A stretch of DNA of 34,961 bases from an uncultured beta proteobacterium (GTDB lineage: Bacteria; Pseudomonadota; Gammaproteobacteria; Burkholderiales; Burkholderiaceae_C), in contig CAITQH010000014.1 in NCBI GenBank assembly GCA_903894475.1, forward strand, positions 1 to 34,961, read 5' to 3'. The translations under genes were made by a program, and so were the position numbers. The notes beneath the pieces are model-generated. The model was given only the letters and a program-made list of their open reading frames with translations. It did not search any database and was not told the DNA's origin. Numbering within the stretch: position 1 is the stretch's first letter; each line of letters starts with the position of its first letter. Of this stretch, positions 24,237-32,549 are shown one piece after another.

Positions 24237-24656
24237 TTATCGCGGTGCCTGCACGGGGATGGGGCGTGGCCGGCCCTGCTCGTCAATTGCCACGTAGGTC
24301 AGCGACGCCTCGGTCACCTTGACATACTGCCCCTGTGCAGAGAAGCGCTCGGCGTAGACCTCGACCTTGACTGTGATGGAGGTGCGACCAATGCGCACCA
24401 GCTTGGAGAAAAAGGTCAGGATGTCGCCGACTCGCACGGGTTGCTTGAAGATGAATTCATTCACCGCCACGGTTGCCATGCGGCCCCGCGTGTAGCGCGC
24501 CGGGATCACCGAGCCGGCCAGATCGACCTGCGCCATGACCCAACCGCCGAAGATGTCGCCATTGGCGTTGGAGTCCGCGGGCATGGGGATCACCTTGAGG
24601 ACCAGTTCCTCATCGGTGGGCAATTTGATGCCGGCGGGGCTGGTGTTGGTGGACAT
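24237..24656 (-). CDS. yciA: YciA-like acyl-CoA thioesterase
   Basis: A 139-aa hotdog-fold enzyme that hydrolyses acyl-CoA esters. PADSNANGDIFGGWVMAQVD is the diagnostic YciA/BACH segment, with the catalytic Asp in NANGDIFGG, followed by VAVNEFIFKQPVRVGD and YVAIDEQGRPRPIP. I start it at MSTNTSPAG, which gives the usual length of the family; an in-frame ATG at 24686 adds 10 residues and cannot be excluded because neither has a good Shine-Dalgarno. It is divergent from the ABC exporter gene, with a palindromic repeat between. Confidence 0.9.
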   Translation of the reverse strand: MSTNTSPAGIKLPTDEELVLKVIPMPADSNANGDIFGGWVMAQVDLAGSVIPARYTRGRMATVAVNEFIFKQPVRVGDILTFFSKLVRIGRTSITVKVEVYAERFSAQGQYVKVTEASLTYVAIDEQGRPRPIPVQAPR

Positions 24657-24706
24657 GGGCACAATCGAGCTTGTAGTTGATTCCATTATCGGCGAGGACG
24701 ACCTCC

Positions 24707-24792
24707 GCCATCGCGAGGCCGCAGGCCGTGGCGATCCACTGTTGGCGTGCCTTTGCCGTCTCGATGGATTGCCGCGCTACGCTCGCAATGAC
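24707..24792. repeat. Second type of palindromic repeat, between yciA and the ABC exporter
   Basis: An 86-bp element. The left end forms a stem around GAGGCCGCAGGCC flanked by ATCGC/GCGAT, and the right end GGATTGCCGCGCTACGCTCG-CAATGAC forms ATTGC/GCAAT. Minus-strand reading gives GTCATTGCGAGCGTAGCG, a common intergenic repeat start in Proteobacteria. It shares the terminal GTCATTGCG with the other elements in this window but differs inside. Confidence 0.7.
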
Positions 24793-24845
24793 GCCTGTAT
24801 TGGAGCGCAAGTCTCAACCATTGACTTCTGATAAGGACTTTTCTC

Positions 24846-26777
24846 ATGCGCCGATCAGGCGAACACAGCCCCACCCAGGTGGGCGTCAACGGCGCCCCCG
24901 TCGTCACCCGTTCAGACTGGGCCACGCTCAGGCGCCTCTTTCCCTACCTGTGGCAGTACAAGTGGCGCGTCATGGCGGCGCTGGCCTTCATGATCGCTGC
25001 CAAGACGGCCAACGTCAGCGTGCCGCTGTTGCTCAAGCAACTGGTGGATGTCATGAACCCGAAGGGCGAGGTCGGCGCCAGCGCCTTGCTGGTGGTGCCG
25101 GCTGCGCTTTTGTTCGGCTACGGTCTGCTGCGGCTTTCAACCACCCTGTTTGCCGAGTTGCGCGAACTGATCTTTGCCAAAGCGACAGAGGGCGCGTCGC
25201 GCACCATCTCCTTGCAGGTGTTTCGCCATCTGCACGCTTTAAGCCTGCGCTTTCACCTGGAGCGCCAGACCGGCGGCCTGACGCGTGACATCGAACGCGG
25301 CACGCGGGCTGTCAATTCACTGATCTCGTATTCGCTGTACAGCATCTTTCCGACCTTGATCGAAGTCGGTATGGTGCTGACGCTGCTGGCGGTCAAGTTT
25401 GACGCCTGGTTTGCCTGGATCACGGTCATTGCGCTGGTCTTCTACATCACGTTCACGGTGACCGTTACCGAGTGGCGTACCAAATTTCGCAAGGAGATGA
25501 ACGAACTGGATTCGAAGGCGCACAGCCGTGCCATCGACTCCCTGCTGAACTACGAGACCGTCAAGTACTTCAACAACGAGGAGTTCGAGGCGCGCCGCTA
25601 TGACGAGAACCTGGAAAAGTACCGCCGTGCTGCCGTCAAGAGCCAGAGCACCTTGAGCCTGCTCAACACCGGTCAGCAGCTGATCATTGCCGCCGGACTG
25701 GTGGCCATGCTCTGGCGCGCCACGCAAGGCGTGGTCGATGGCCGCATGACGCTGGGCGACCTGGTGATGGTCAACGCCTTCATGATCCAGCTCTACATTC
25801 CGCTGGGTTTCCTGGGTGTGCTGTACCGCGAGATCAAGCAGAGCCTGACCGATCTGGACAAGATGTTCACGCTGATGGAGCGCGAGCGCGAGATTGCCGA
25901 CGTGCCGGGTGCGCTGCCCTTGGCACTTGATGAAGTTCGTTCCAGTGGACCAGGAGGATGTCATGGCGGACCCCAGGATTGTCGTTGCGTACCCCAGGAT
26001 TGTCATTGCGGACCTGATCCGCAATCCATGTCCCCGGGCCAAGGCAACGCCAGCGTCAGTTTCAAGAATGTGAGCTTTGCCTATGACCCCGCGCGGCCCA
26101 TCCTGCATGACATCAGCTTCGAGATACCGGCCGGCAAGACGGTCGCCGTGGTCGGTCCGTCGGGATCCGGCAAGTCAACACTGGCACGTCTCATGTTCCG
26201 CTTTTACGATGTGCAGCAGGGTCAGATCCTGATCGCGGGACAGGACATCAAGCAGGTGACGCAGGCCAGCGTGCGCCAGGCCATCGGCATCGTGCCGCAG
26301 GACACCGTGCTGTTCAACGACACGGTGGAATACAACATCGCTTACGGACAACCGGGGGCCACGCACGAGCAGGTGGTCGACGCCGCCAGTTCGGCGCACA
26401 TTCACAGCTTTATCAGTGCCACGCCCAAAGGCTACGACACCATGGTTGGCGAGCGTGGCCTGAAGCTCTCCGGCGGCGAAAAGCAGCGCGTGGCCATCGC
26501 CCGCACATTGCTTAAAAATCCGCCGGTGCTGATCTTTGACGAAGCCACCTCGGCTCTGGACAGTGCCAACGAGCGTGCCATCCAGGCCGAACTGCAAAGC
26601 GTGGCGCAGAACAAGACGACGCTGGTGATCGCGCACCGTCTCTCCACCGTGGTCGATGCACACGAAATCCTGGTGATGGATGCTGGTCGCATCATCGAGC
26701 GCGGCTCGCACGCCGAGTTGCTGGTGGCGGCTGGACGTTATGCGGAAATGTGGGCCTTGCAGCAGTCTTCGGAGTGA
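24846..26777 (+). CDS. Atm1/HMT1-type ABC exporter with a Cys-rich in-frame insert
   Basis: A 643-aa half-transporter with a membrane domain (about aa 30-345, five to six helices) and an ATPase domain. NYETVKYFNNEEFEARRYDE is characteristic of the Atm1/ABCB6-HMT1 subgroup, which exports glutathione-linked compounds or metals. The ATPase domain has Walker A GPSGSGKST, signature LSGGEKQRVAIARTLL and Walker B VLIFDEATSALD. Between the membrane and ATPase domains, about aa 366-400, an in-frame segment (GCHGGPQDCRCVPQDCHCGP) with five cysteines is encoded by a palindromic repeat with 21-bp tandem units. Related proteins are about 600 aa and go directly from the linker to the A-loop region. AAGGA lies ten bases before the ATG. 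The core domains are intact, so it may well still work. Confidence 0.93.
   Translation: MRRSGEHSPTQVGVNGAPVVTRSDWATLRRLFPYLWQYKWRVMAALAFMIAAKTANVSVPLLLKQLVDVMNPKGEVGASALLVVPAALLFGYGLLRLSTTLFAELRELIFAKATEGASRTISLQVFRHLHALSLRFHLERQTGGLTRDIERGTRAVNSLISYSLYSIFPTLIEVGMVLTLLAVKFDAWFAWITVIALVFYITFTVTVTEWRTKFRKEMNELDSKAHSRAIDSLLNYETVKYFNNEEFEARRYDENLEKYRRAAVKSQSTLSLLNTGQQLIIAAGLVAMLWRATQGVVDGRMTLGDLVMVNAFMIQLYIPLGFLGVLYREIKQSLTDLDKMFTLMEREREIADVPGALPLALDEVRSSGPGGCHGGPQDCRCVPQDCHCGPDPQSMSPGQGNASVSFKNVSFAYDPARPILHDISFEIPAGKTVAVVGPSGSGKSTLARLMFRFYDVQQGQILIAGQDIKQVTQASVRQAIGIVPQDTVLFNDTVEYNIAYGQPGATHEQVVDAASSAHIHSFISATPKGYDTMVGERGLKLSGGEKQRVAIARTLLKNPPVLIFDEATSALDSANERAIQAELQSVAQNKTTLVIAHRLSTVVDAHEILVMDAGRIIERGSHAELLVAAGRYAEMWALQQSSE
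25950..26030 (+). repeat. Palindromic element with 21-bp tandem units inside the ABC exporter gene
   Basis: Three units of about 21 bp (25950-25971, 25972-25992, 25993-26013), the last two being CCCAGGATTGTCGTTGCGTAC and the same with ATT and GGAC changes, run into the hairpin ATTGCGGA-CCTGA-TCCGCAAT (26005-26025). Bases 26002-26030 match 19253-19281 exactly. As 21 is divisible by three, each unit adds seven residues without breaking the frame. Confidence 0.85.
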
Positions 26778-26784
26778 TTGAAGT

Positions 26785-27153
26785 GACCAACTTTCCAATC
26801 CAGAACCGAACGCAGCTTTTGGTGCGTTTGTTGGTGATGAATTGGTGGGCAGTGCGGCCGTAGCATGGCCGAGCAAGCTTCCGTCGTCACGACACAAAAC
26901 CACGCTGTGGGGTGTCTTTGTGTCACCGCGGTACAGAAGAAACGGAATTGGGCGAGCCCTGGTGCTGAGGGCGATCGAGCACGCCGAGTCGGTTGGCGTG
27001 CGCCGAATCAACCTCACCGTCTATGTGCCCAACCCTGCTGCGGTCAAGCTCTACGAATCGCTGCAATTCGAGCACTGCTGAGTGGAGCCGGAAGCGATCC
27101 TTATAGGTGATGCCTATTTTGACGGTTACCAAATGAGTCGTCGCTCAATTTGA
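26785..27153 (+). pseudogene. GNAT acetyltransferase, N-terminally truncated with an in-frame stop
   Basis: The frame opens just after the ABC exporter stop and reads FGAFVGDELVGSAAVAW, then the acetyl-CoA motif GVFVSPRYRRNGIGRALV and VPNPAAVKLYESLQFEHC, a typical GNAT core. A TGA (27079-27081) follows where a Gly codon (GGA) is expected, after which the same frame continues as a normal GNAT tail (VEPEAILIGDAYFDGYQM) to a second stop at 27151-27153. The first half of the domain, including any start codon, is missing. One or two lesions therefore inactivate the gene; a GTG/ATG restart inside would give only a partial domain. Confidence 0.8.
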
Positions 27154-27190
27154 TTCAGAGAGTCCGGGAACCCGACGCGTAGGCCTACAG

Positions 27191-27463
27191 CTACTTGCGC
27201 TTTCGCAGTTGATCAAATTTGCGCCAGTACTGAAACTCGTCTTCGTGGATTTCGATGTCGACTTCCATGATGCGTGACTGCAGGCGCTCCTGCACGTCGG
27301 TGACTGCCTTGTTGTAGATGACCGGACCGATCTCTTCCAGAATGAATCCGAGCAGTGCACCGGCGGCGATGTTGCCGATGTGGTCTTCCATGTTCTCGGT
27401 GAAGTAGCGCTCGATCGAGGCGATGGCCTCCTTGCGTGCCTCTTTGGAAATCTCAATGGTCAT
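27191..27463 (-). CDS. DUF2164 family protein
   Basis: A 90-aa small acidic protein starting MTIEISKEARKEAIASIERY, typical of DUF2164 proteins, with the conserved 'GNIAAGALLGFILEEIGPVI' core and NKAV after it. The family has no assigned function. An AGGAG lies ten bases before this ATG; a longer frame upstream to 27721 is antisense to the aldo/keto reductase start and rejected. It is divergent from the aldo/keto reductase gene with about 110 bases between. Confidence 0.87.
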   Translation of the reverse strand: MTIEISKEARKEAIASIERYFTENMEDHIGNIAAGALLGFILEEIGPVIYNKAVTDVQERLQSRIMEVDIEIHEDEFQYWRKFDQLRKRK

Positions 27464-27575
27464 GGGCAATGCGCTCCTGCGTGAAGGGTCTTTGGACTCA
27501 AGCCGTGCGTGCGATTCTCCCACGGTGACCGGAGCGCCAAGGGCGTTGGGCCGCCAATGGCATAGACTGCAGCCT

Positions 27576-28592
27576 ATGAAATACCGCTCCCTTGGCCGCA
27601 GCCAGCTCAAAGTCTCCGCCCTTTGTCTGGGCACCATGATGTTTGGCGACCAGACGGGTCGCGAGGAGGCCTCCGCCATTGTGGCCGACGCGCACGCGCA
27701 GGGCGTCAATTTCATCGACACCGCCGACGTCTATTCCAAAGGGGCTTCTGAGTCCATGGTTGGAAACTTGCTCAAAGGCCAGCGACAGAACTGGGTGCTG
27801 GCGAGCAAGGTTGGCAACAGCATGTCGGAACGGGTCAACGAAGGCCGCTACTCGCAAAGCTGGATGTTGCGCGAGGTGACAGCCTCCCTGACGCGATTGC
27901 AAACCGATTACCTGGACATTCTGTACCTGCATCGCGACTTCAACGGCATGAATCTGGAGGAGCCGCTGCGGGCGCTTGACGCCATGCTGCGCGCCGGCCA
28001 GATCCGCTACTGGGGGGTATCGAACTTTCGTGGCTGGCGCATCGCCGAACTGGTGCGCCTTGCGGGGCAGCTTGGCATGCCGGGGCCAGTGGTTTGCCAG
28101 CCTTACTACAACCTGCTCAACCGCTTGCCTGAATTTGAGGTGTTGCCGGCCTGCGAGCACTACGGTATTGGCGTGGCGCCCTACAGTCCGATCGCGCGTG
28201 GTGTGCTCACCGGCAAGTACCTGCCCGGCCATACGCCGGACGCCGACAGTCGCGCCGGGCGCGCTGATCCGCGCTTTGCCGAGACTGAGTTTCGTGCCGA
28301 ATCGCTGCTGATCGCGCAGCAACTCCAGCTGCACGCGCAGGCACGGGGCGTCAGTCTGGCGCAGTTTGCCTGTGCCTGGGTGCTGGCCAACCGAGTGGTG
28401 AGCTCGCTCATTGCTGGGCCGCGCACGCTGACACAGTGGCAGCACTATGCGCCGGCGCTGGACTATGTGTTCACCGGGGAAGATGAAGCGCTGGTGGACA
28501 GTCTGGTCAGACCTGGCCACCCGTCTACGCCCGGCTATACCGATCCCAGTTATCCGCCAGAAGGCCGGAAAGTGAGTCATGATGGGGTCTAA
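27576..28592 (+). CDS. Aldo/keto reductase
   Basis: A 338-aa NAD(P)H-dependent oxidoreductase with a TIM-barrel fold. It starts at MKYRSLGRSQLKVSALCLG, the usual N-terminus of the family. Catalytic tetrad: Asp in FIDTADVY, Tyr in the same motif, Lys in VLASKVGN and His in LYLHRDF. RYWGVSNF and the cofactor-binding SSLIAGPRTLTQWQ region are present. It resembles the YghZ/voltage-gated channel beta-subunit-like branch that reduces aldehydes. Its stop codon lies two bases before a large inverted repeat that precedes the next gene. Confidence 0.9.
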   Translation: MKYRSLGRSQLKVSALCLGTMMFGDQTGREEASAIVADAHAQGVNFIDTADVYSKGASESMVGNLLKGQRQNWVLASKVGNSMSERVNEGRYSQSWMLREVTASLTRLQTDYLDILYLHRDFNGMNLEEPLRALDAMLRAGQIRYWGVSNFRGWRIAELVRLAGQLGMPGPVVCQPYYNLLNRLPEFEVLPACEHYGIGVAPYSPIARGVLTGKYLPGHTPDADSRAGRADPRFAETEFRAESLLIAQQLQLHAQARGVSLAQFACAWVLANRVVSSLIAGPRTLTQWQHYAPALDYVFTGEDEALVDSLVRPGHPSTPGYTDPSYPPEGRKVSHDGV

Positions 28593-28594
28593 TA

Positions 28595-28629
28595 TGTACA
28601 ATATGAATCTAACAAATTCAAATTGTACA
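28595..28629. promoter_or_regulatory. 14-bp inverted repeat ending one base before an ATG
   Basis: TGTACAATATGAAT (28595-28608) and ATTCAAATTGTACA (28616-28629) pair at 13 of 14 positions around the loop CTAACAA. The AT-rich repeat fills the whole space between the aldo/keto reductase stop (28592) and the start codon of the AAA_14 ATPase (28631), leaving no Shine-Dalgarno. It looks like an operator overlapping a promoter of a leaderless transcript. Confidence 0.7.
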
Positions 28630-28630
28630 A

Positions 28631-29794
28631 ATGATACGCCGCCAAGCTTCGCAATTGCTTGTTCAGATGAGCAAGGGATTTCCGATTGTGGCCCTGACCG
28701 GCCCGCGTCAATCAGGCAAAACCACGCTGGCACGCCAGGCGTTTCCTGACAAGCCTTACTTCTCGCTCGAAGATCCTGAAATTCGTCAACGCCTTGTAGC
28801 AGATCCGAAGCAGTTCTTTGCGATCTTGCCCAGTGGCGCCGTGCTCGATGAGGTGCAGCGTTGCCCGGAAGTGTTTTCCTATCTGCAAGGTTTGGTCGAC
28901 GCGCGCGCCCGTATGGGTGAGTTTGTGATCACCGGGTCACAGCAGTTTGGCATGCTTGACAACATCACGCAGTCGCTTGCCGGTCGGGTCGGTTTGCTGC
29001 AGTTGCTGCCGCTCTCGCTGGCGGAGTTGACTGCCACCGGCATGAGCCCCAGAACGCTGGAACAAACTGTGTGGATGGGCGGCTACCCGGCGCTGTTTGA
29101 TCAACGACGCCAGCTTGAGCAACCGGCACAGTGGTTGAGCGCCTACGCCAGTACCTACATTGAACGAGACGTGCGCCAAGTACTGGAGGTTTCCAAGCTT
29201 TCCTTGTTTCAGCGCTTTGTGCTGATGTGTGCAGCGCGTACCGGGCAATTGCTCAACCTGTCGGCGCTGGCAGCCGACTGCGGCATCAGTCACACTACGG
29301 CGCGCAGCTGGTTGACGGTGCTTGAAGCCAGTTATGTGGTTTACCTGCTGCAACCGTATCACCAGAACTTTGGCAAACGGCTGGTCAAGATGCCCAAGCT
29401 GTATTTTCTGGATACCGGTATGTTGTGCCATCTGCTTCGAATTGACAGTCCGCAAACGCTGGCCACCCATGCCTTGCGCGGCGCTATTTTCGAATCGTGG
29501 GTGGTGAGCGAGACACTCAAGCATCGATTCAATCAGGCTCTGCCAGCCGACATCTACTTTTGGCGCGATAACCATGGCGTTGAAGTGGACCTGATGTTTG
29601 AACATGCGGGCAAGCTGCATGCCGTGGAAATCAAGTCGGGCGCCACTTTTGCCACGGACTGGGTGAAGGCCTGTCAGCGTTGGCAACGCTACGCCGGCGC
29701 TGTGGCTGCCGACCCGGTGCTGATTTATGGCGGGCAGGAAAGCTACTCGGTTCAGGGTGTGCAGGTACGCGCCTGGCATACGCTGGGCGCTTGA
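28631..29794 (+). CDS. AAA_14 / DUF4143 ATPase
   Basis: A 387-aa protein with an N-terminal AAA_14 ATPase (Walker A TGPRQSGKTTLA at about aa 23-34, Walker B VLDEVQRCPE at about 75-84, sensor FVITGSQQF) and a C-terminal DUF4143 domain (about 190-385) with a winged-helix segment (LAADCGISHTTARSWLTVL) and a PD-(D/E)xK-like core (VEVDLMF...HAVEIKSG). The family is scattered over bacteria and archaea, often mobile, and its role is not settled; nuclease, defence or regulatory roles have been suggested. A 14-bp inverted repeat abuts the start codon. pyrC follows by 21 bases and may be co-transcribed. Confidence 0.92.
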   Translation: MIRRQASQLLVQMSKGFPIVALTGPRQSGKTTLARQAFPDKPYFSLEDPEIRQRLVADPKQFFAILPSGAVLDEVQRCPEVFSYLQGLVDARARMGEFVITGSQQFGMLDNITQSLAGRVGLLQLLPLSLAELTATGMSPRTLEQTVWMGGYPALFDQRRQLEQPAQWLSAYASTYIERDVRQVLEVSKLSLFQRFVLMCAARTGQLLNLSALAADCGISHTTARSWLTVLEASYVVYLLQPYHQNFGKRLVKMPKLYFLDTGMLCHLLRIDSPQTLATHALRGAIFESWVVSETLKHRFNQALPADIYFWRDNHGVEVDLMFEHAGKLHAVEIKSGATFATDWVKACQRWQRYAGAVAADPVLIYGGQESYSVQGVQVRAWHTLGA

Positions 29795-29815
29795 GCAACA
29801 GGGACAATACCGACC

Positions 29816-30847
29816 ATGACGCAAACAATTACCTTGACCCAGCCCGACGACTGGCACCTGCATGTGCGCGATGGTGATGCCTTGCGCGCAGTGGTGCCGC
29901 ATACCGCGGCGCAGTTTGCTCGTGCCATCATCATGCCCAATTTGCGTCCACCGGTCACGACAACGGCCGCGGCACTGGCTTACCGCGAACGCATTCGTGC
30001 CGCGGTACCGGAGGGCCTGAGCTTTGAGCCTCTGATGACGCTCTACCTCACCGACAATTTGCCCCCGGAAGAAATCAAACGGGCACAGGACGCAGGGGTA
30101 GTGGCGGTCAAACTGTACCCGGCAGGAGCCACCACCAACAGCGATGCCGGTGTGACCGATCTGCGCAAGACCTACGCGACGCTCGAGGCCATGCAGCGCG
30201 CCGGCATGCCGCTGCTCGTGCACGGCGAGGTGACGGCGCCGGAGATTGATCTGTTTGATCGCGAGGCGGTCTTTATCGACACCCAGTTCATTCCCCTGCG
30301 GCGCGATTTTCCGGAACTCAAGATCGTGCTTGAGCACATCACCACGCGCGAAGCTGCGCAGTACGTGCAGCAGGCTGATCGCTTTACCGCAGCCACCATC
30401 ACGGCACACCACTTGCTCTACAACCGCAACGCCATCTTCATGGGCGGCATCCGGCCGCATTACTACTGCCTGCCGGTGCTCAAGCGCGAGCAGCACCGCC
30501 TGGCGCTGGTGCGGGCCGCCACCAGCGGGTCAAACAAGTTTTTCCTCGGCACCGACAGCGCGCCGCACGCCGCGCACCTGAAGGAAAACGCCAGTGGCTG
30601 CGCTGGCTGCTACACCGCCAATGCAGCCATTGAACTCTATGCCGAAGCGTTTGATGCCGCAGGTGCGTTGGACAAGCTGGAGGCTTTTGCCGGCTTCCAC
30701 GGTGCTGATTTCTACGGCTTGGCGCGCAATACCAGCACCATCACGCTGCGACGCGAGAAATGGATAGCACCCGAGAGCTATGCCTTTGGCGAGGCGCGTC
30801 TCAAACCGCTTCGGTCGGGCGAAGTATTGCAGTGGAAGTTGGCCTGA
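29816..30847 (+). CDS. pyrC: Dihydroorotase
   Basis: A 343-aa class II dihydroorotase, which cyclises carbamoyl-aspartate to dihydroorotate in pyrimidine synthesis. Zinc ligands and active-site groups are visible: [10 protein letters not shown], the carboxylated Lys in [15 protein letters not shown], His in LLVHGEV, His in VLEHITT and Asp in FLGTDSAPH. The length is normal for the family. The ATG follows an AGGGA sequence. Its last codons overlap the start of the DUF3025 gene. Confidence 0.97.
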   Translation: MTQTITLTQPDDWHLHVRDGDALRAVVPHTAAQFARAIIMPNLRPPVTTTAAALAYRERIRAAVPEGLSFEPLMTLYLTDNLPPEEIKRAQDAGVVAVKLYPAGATTNSDAGVTDLRKTYATLEAMQRAGMPLLVHGEVTAPEIDLFDREAVFIDTQFIPLRRDFPELKIVLEHITTREAAQYVQQADRFTAATITAHHLLYNRNAIFMGGIRPHYYCLPVLKREQHRLALVRAATSGSNKFFLGTDSAPHAAHLKENASGCAGCYTANAAIELYAEAFDAAGALDKLEAFAGFHGADFYGLARNTSTITLRREKWIAPESYAFGEARLKPLRSGEVLQWKLA

Positions 30848-31578
30848 TTGACTGGCAGGCGCCCTGGTTGGCACCGTGGCGAGGTGCGGGTGAGGCGGCC
30901 GCCCGGTCGATAGCGGCTGGCCAATCTCAAGCGGCAGCGCTAAACCAGGTGGCGTCGGTGCTGCCTGATTTTCCGGTCCGCTTTGTTCCGCAAAGCGAAT
31001 TGCCTGAAGCGACAGCCTACGAGCAGCATATTTTCGACACGGCTTGCGTCCCGACACGCGAAGGCCTGCACGATTTCTTCAACGCTCTGGCTTGGTTGCA
31101 GTTCCCGCTGACCAAGAAGCGACTCAACCAACTACATGTGGCCCAGATTGCACAGACCGGTATCCAGCCGGTGCGCGGGCCAGCGCGTGATGGTTTGACG
31201 CTGTTTGATGAGAACGCTGCGGTGCTGCAGGCGCCAGATGCACTCTGGGATGCGCTGGCGGCCAAGGACTGGCAGAGTCTGTTTGGAACTTTGCGCCCGC
31301 TCTGGCAAGAGGCGAGTCTGCTGTTGTTTGGCCACGCCTTGCTGGAAAAACTGGTGTGCCCGCGCAAGGCGATCACAGCGCATGTGTATCGGGCGAGCAC
31401 CGCCTGCATGACAGCGGCAGAACTGGACGTCTGGCTGGCGCAGGATTTGAGCGCGGAAAAGCTGTCGACCAAGCCCTTTGCACCTCTGCCGGTACTGGGA
31501 GTACCACACTGGTGGTCAGCCAACGAAGACCCGCTGTTTTACGCTGACACGAGTGTCTTTCGCTTGCCCAGGTCTTGA
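30832..31578 (+). CDS. DUF3025 family protein
   Basis: A 248-aa protein of the DUF3025 family, recognised from [20 protein letters not shown], '[14 protein letters not shown]' and '[11 protein letters not shown]'. The GTG at 30832 is chosen because it overlaps the pyrC end by 16 bases and begins [16 protein letters not shown], the natural domain start; the longer frame to 30760 runs within pyrC. Function unknown. Co-occurrence of pyrC and DUF3025 genes is common in Betaproteobacteria as far as I recall. Confidence 0.82.
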   Translation: MEVGLIDWQAPWLAPWRGAGEAAARSIAAGQSQAAALNQVASVLPDFPVRFVPQSELPEATAYEQHIFDTACVPTREGLHDFFNALAWLQFPLTKKRLNQLHVAQIAQTGIQPVRGPARDGLTLFDENAAVLQAPDALWDALAAKDWQSLFGTLRPLWQEASLLLFGHALLEKLVCPRKAITAHVYRASTACMTAAELDVWLAQDLSAEKLSTKPFAPLPVLGVPHWWSANEDPLFYADTSVFRLPRS

Positions 31579-31600
31579 ATTCGCAGCGCCTGCCCTTAAT
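31574..31600 (+). promoter_or_regulatory. Heat-shock (sigma-32) type promoter before htpX
   Basis: CTTGAAT (31574-31580), twelve bases, then CCCTTAAT (31593-31600) resembles the sigma-32 consensus CTTGAAA-N11-16-CCCCATNT. It overlaps the DUF3025 stop and lies about 46 bases upstream of the htpX ATG, which has a good ribosome-binding site (AAAGGAAAT). HtpX is a heat-shock protease in E. coli, so the match is functionally sensible. Confidence 0.5.
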
Positions 31601-31646
31601 ATCGTGGCCTGCGCCCTGCTGATTCAGGCCGCTTGCAAAGGAAATC

Positions 31647-32522
31647 ATGAAACGTATTCTTCTCTTTGTCTTGACCAATGTGCTGGTGGTGACGGTGCTC
31701 GGCGTTGTTGCCAGCCTGCTGGGCGTCAACCGTTACCTCACGGCCAATGGCCTGAACCTGGCATCGCTGCTGGGCTTTGCCCTGGTGATGGGCTTTGGTG
31801 GTGCCATCATTTCGCTCCTGATCAGCAAGCCGATGGCCAAATGGAGTTCGGGTGTGCGCGTCATCAATCAGCCACAAAATGCCGACGAAGCCTGGATCGT
31901 CGAGACCGTGCGCAAACTCGCGGACAAGGCCGGCATCGGCATGCCGGAGGTCGGGGTTTTTGACGGTGAGCCCAATGCCTTCGCCACGGGCGCCTTCAGG
32001 AATTCGGCCTTGGTGGCAGTCAGTACCGGCCTGCTCGTGGGCATGACGCGAGAGGAAATCGAAGCTGTCATCGGTCATGAGATTGCCCACGTGGCGAACG
32101 GCGACATGGTGACCATGACCCTGATTCAGGGTGTCATGAATACGTTCGTCGTGTTCCTGAGCCGCGTCATCGGTTATGCGGTCGACAGCTTTTTGCGCCG
32201 AAACGATGAACGATCCAGCGGCCCCGGCATGGGCTACATGATCACGACCCTGGTGCTCGACATCGTGCTCGGCTTTGCCGCTTCCATGGTGGTGGCCTGG
32301 TTCTCGCGGCACCGCGAATTCCGGGCGGATGCCGGATCGGCGCAGTTGCTGGGTCGGCGTCAGCCCATGATCAACGCACTGGCGCGCCTGGGCGGTATGC
32401 AGGCCGGCGAGTTGCCCAAGAGCGTGGCAGCCTTCGGTATTGCCGGTGGCGTGGGCCAGTTGTTTTCGACGCATCCACCACTTGAGGAACGCATTGCGGC
32501 ACTGCAGAACGCGACCGCTTGA
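31647..32522 (+). CDS. htpX: Membrane metalloprotease HtpX
   Basis: A 291-aa M48-family inner-membrane zinc protease that degrades misfolded membrane proteins. Two N-terminal membrane helices, zinc-binding motif [13 protein letters not shown] (about aa 140-152) with the third ligand Glu in [13 protein letters not shown], and two more helices between ([20 protein letters not shown] and [20 protein letters not shown]). Length is normal. Confidence 0.96.
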   Translation: MKRILLFVLTNVLVVTVLGVVASLLGVNRYLTANGLNLASLLGFALVMGFGGAIISLLISKPMAKWSSGVRVINQPQNADEAWIVETVRKLADKAGIGMPEVGVFDGEPNAFATGAFRNSALVAVSTGLLVGMTREEIEAVIGHEIAHVANGDMVTMTLIQGVMNTFVVFLSRVIGYAVDSFLRRNDERSSGPGMGYMITTLVLDIVLGFAASMVVAWFSRHREFRADAGSAQLLGRRQPMINALARLGGMQAGELPKSVAAFGIAGGVGQLFSTHPPLEERIAALQNATA

Positions 32523-32549
32523 AACACGACCAGCCTGAACGGGCCATGC

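Noticed and set aside
24230-24286. Upstream start of the MFS transporter
   Set aside because: It would overlap the thioesterase coding region by 50 bases and adds an Arg/His-rich segment not expected before the first membrane helix.
24707-24792. Coding frames across the intergenic repeat (for example 24610-24810 on the minus strand)
   Set aside because: The peptides are the typical products of intergenic palindromic repeats and contain no domain.
25317-26108. 263-aa minus-strand frame antisense to the ABC exporter
   Set aside because: It is a shadow of a high-GC coding region; composition is His/Gln-rich and there are no motifs.
27464-27721. N-terminal extension of the DUF2164 protein
   Set aside because: It is antisense to the start of the aldo/keto reductase, while a normal DUF2164 start with AGGAG is at 27463.
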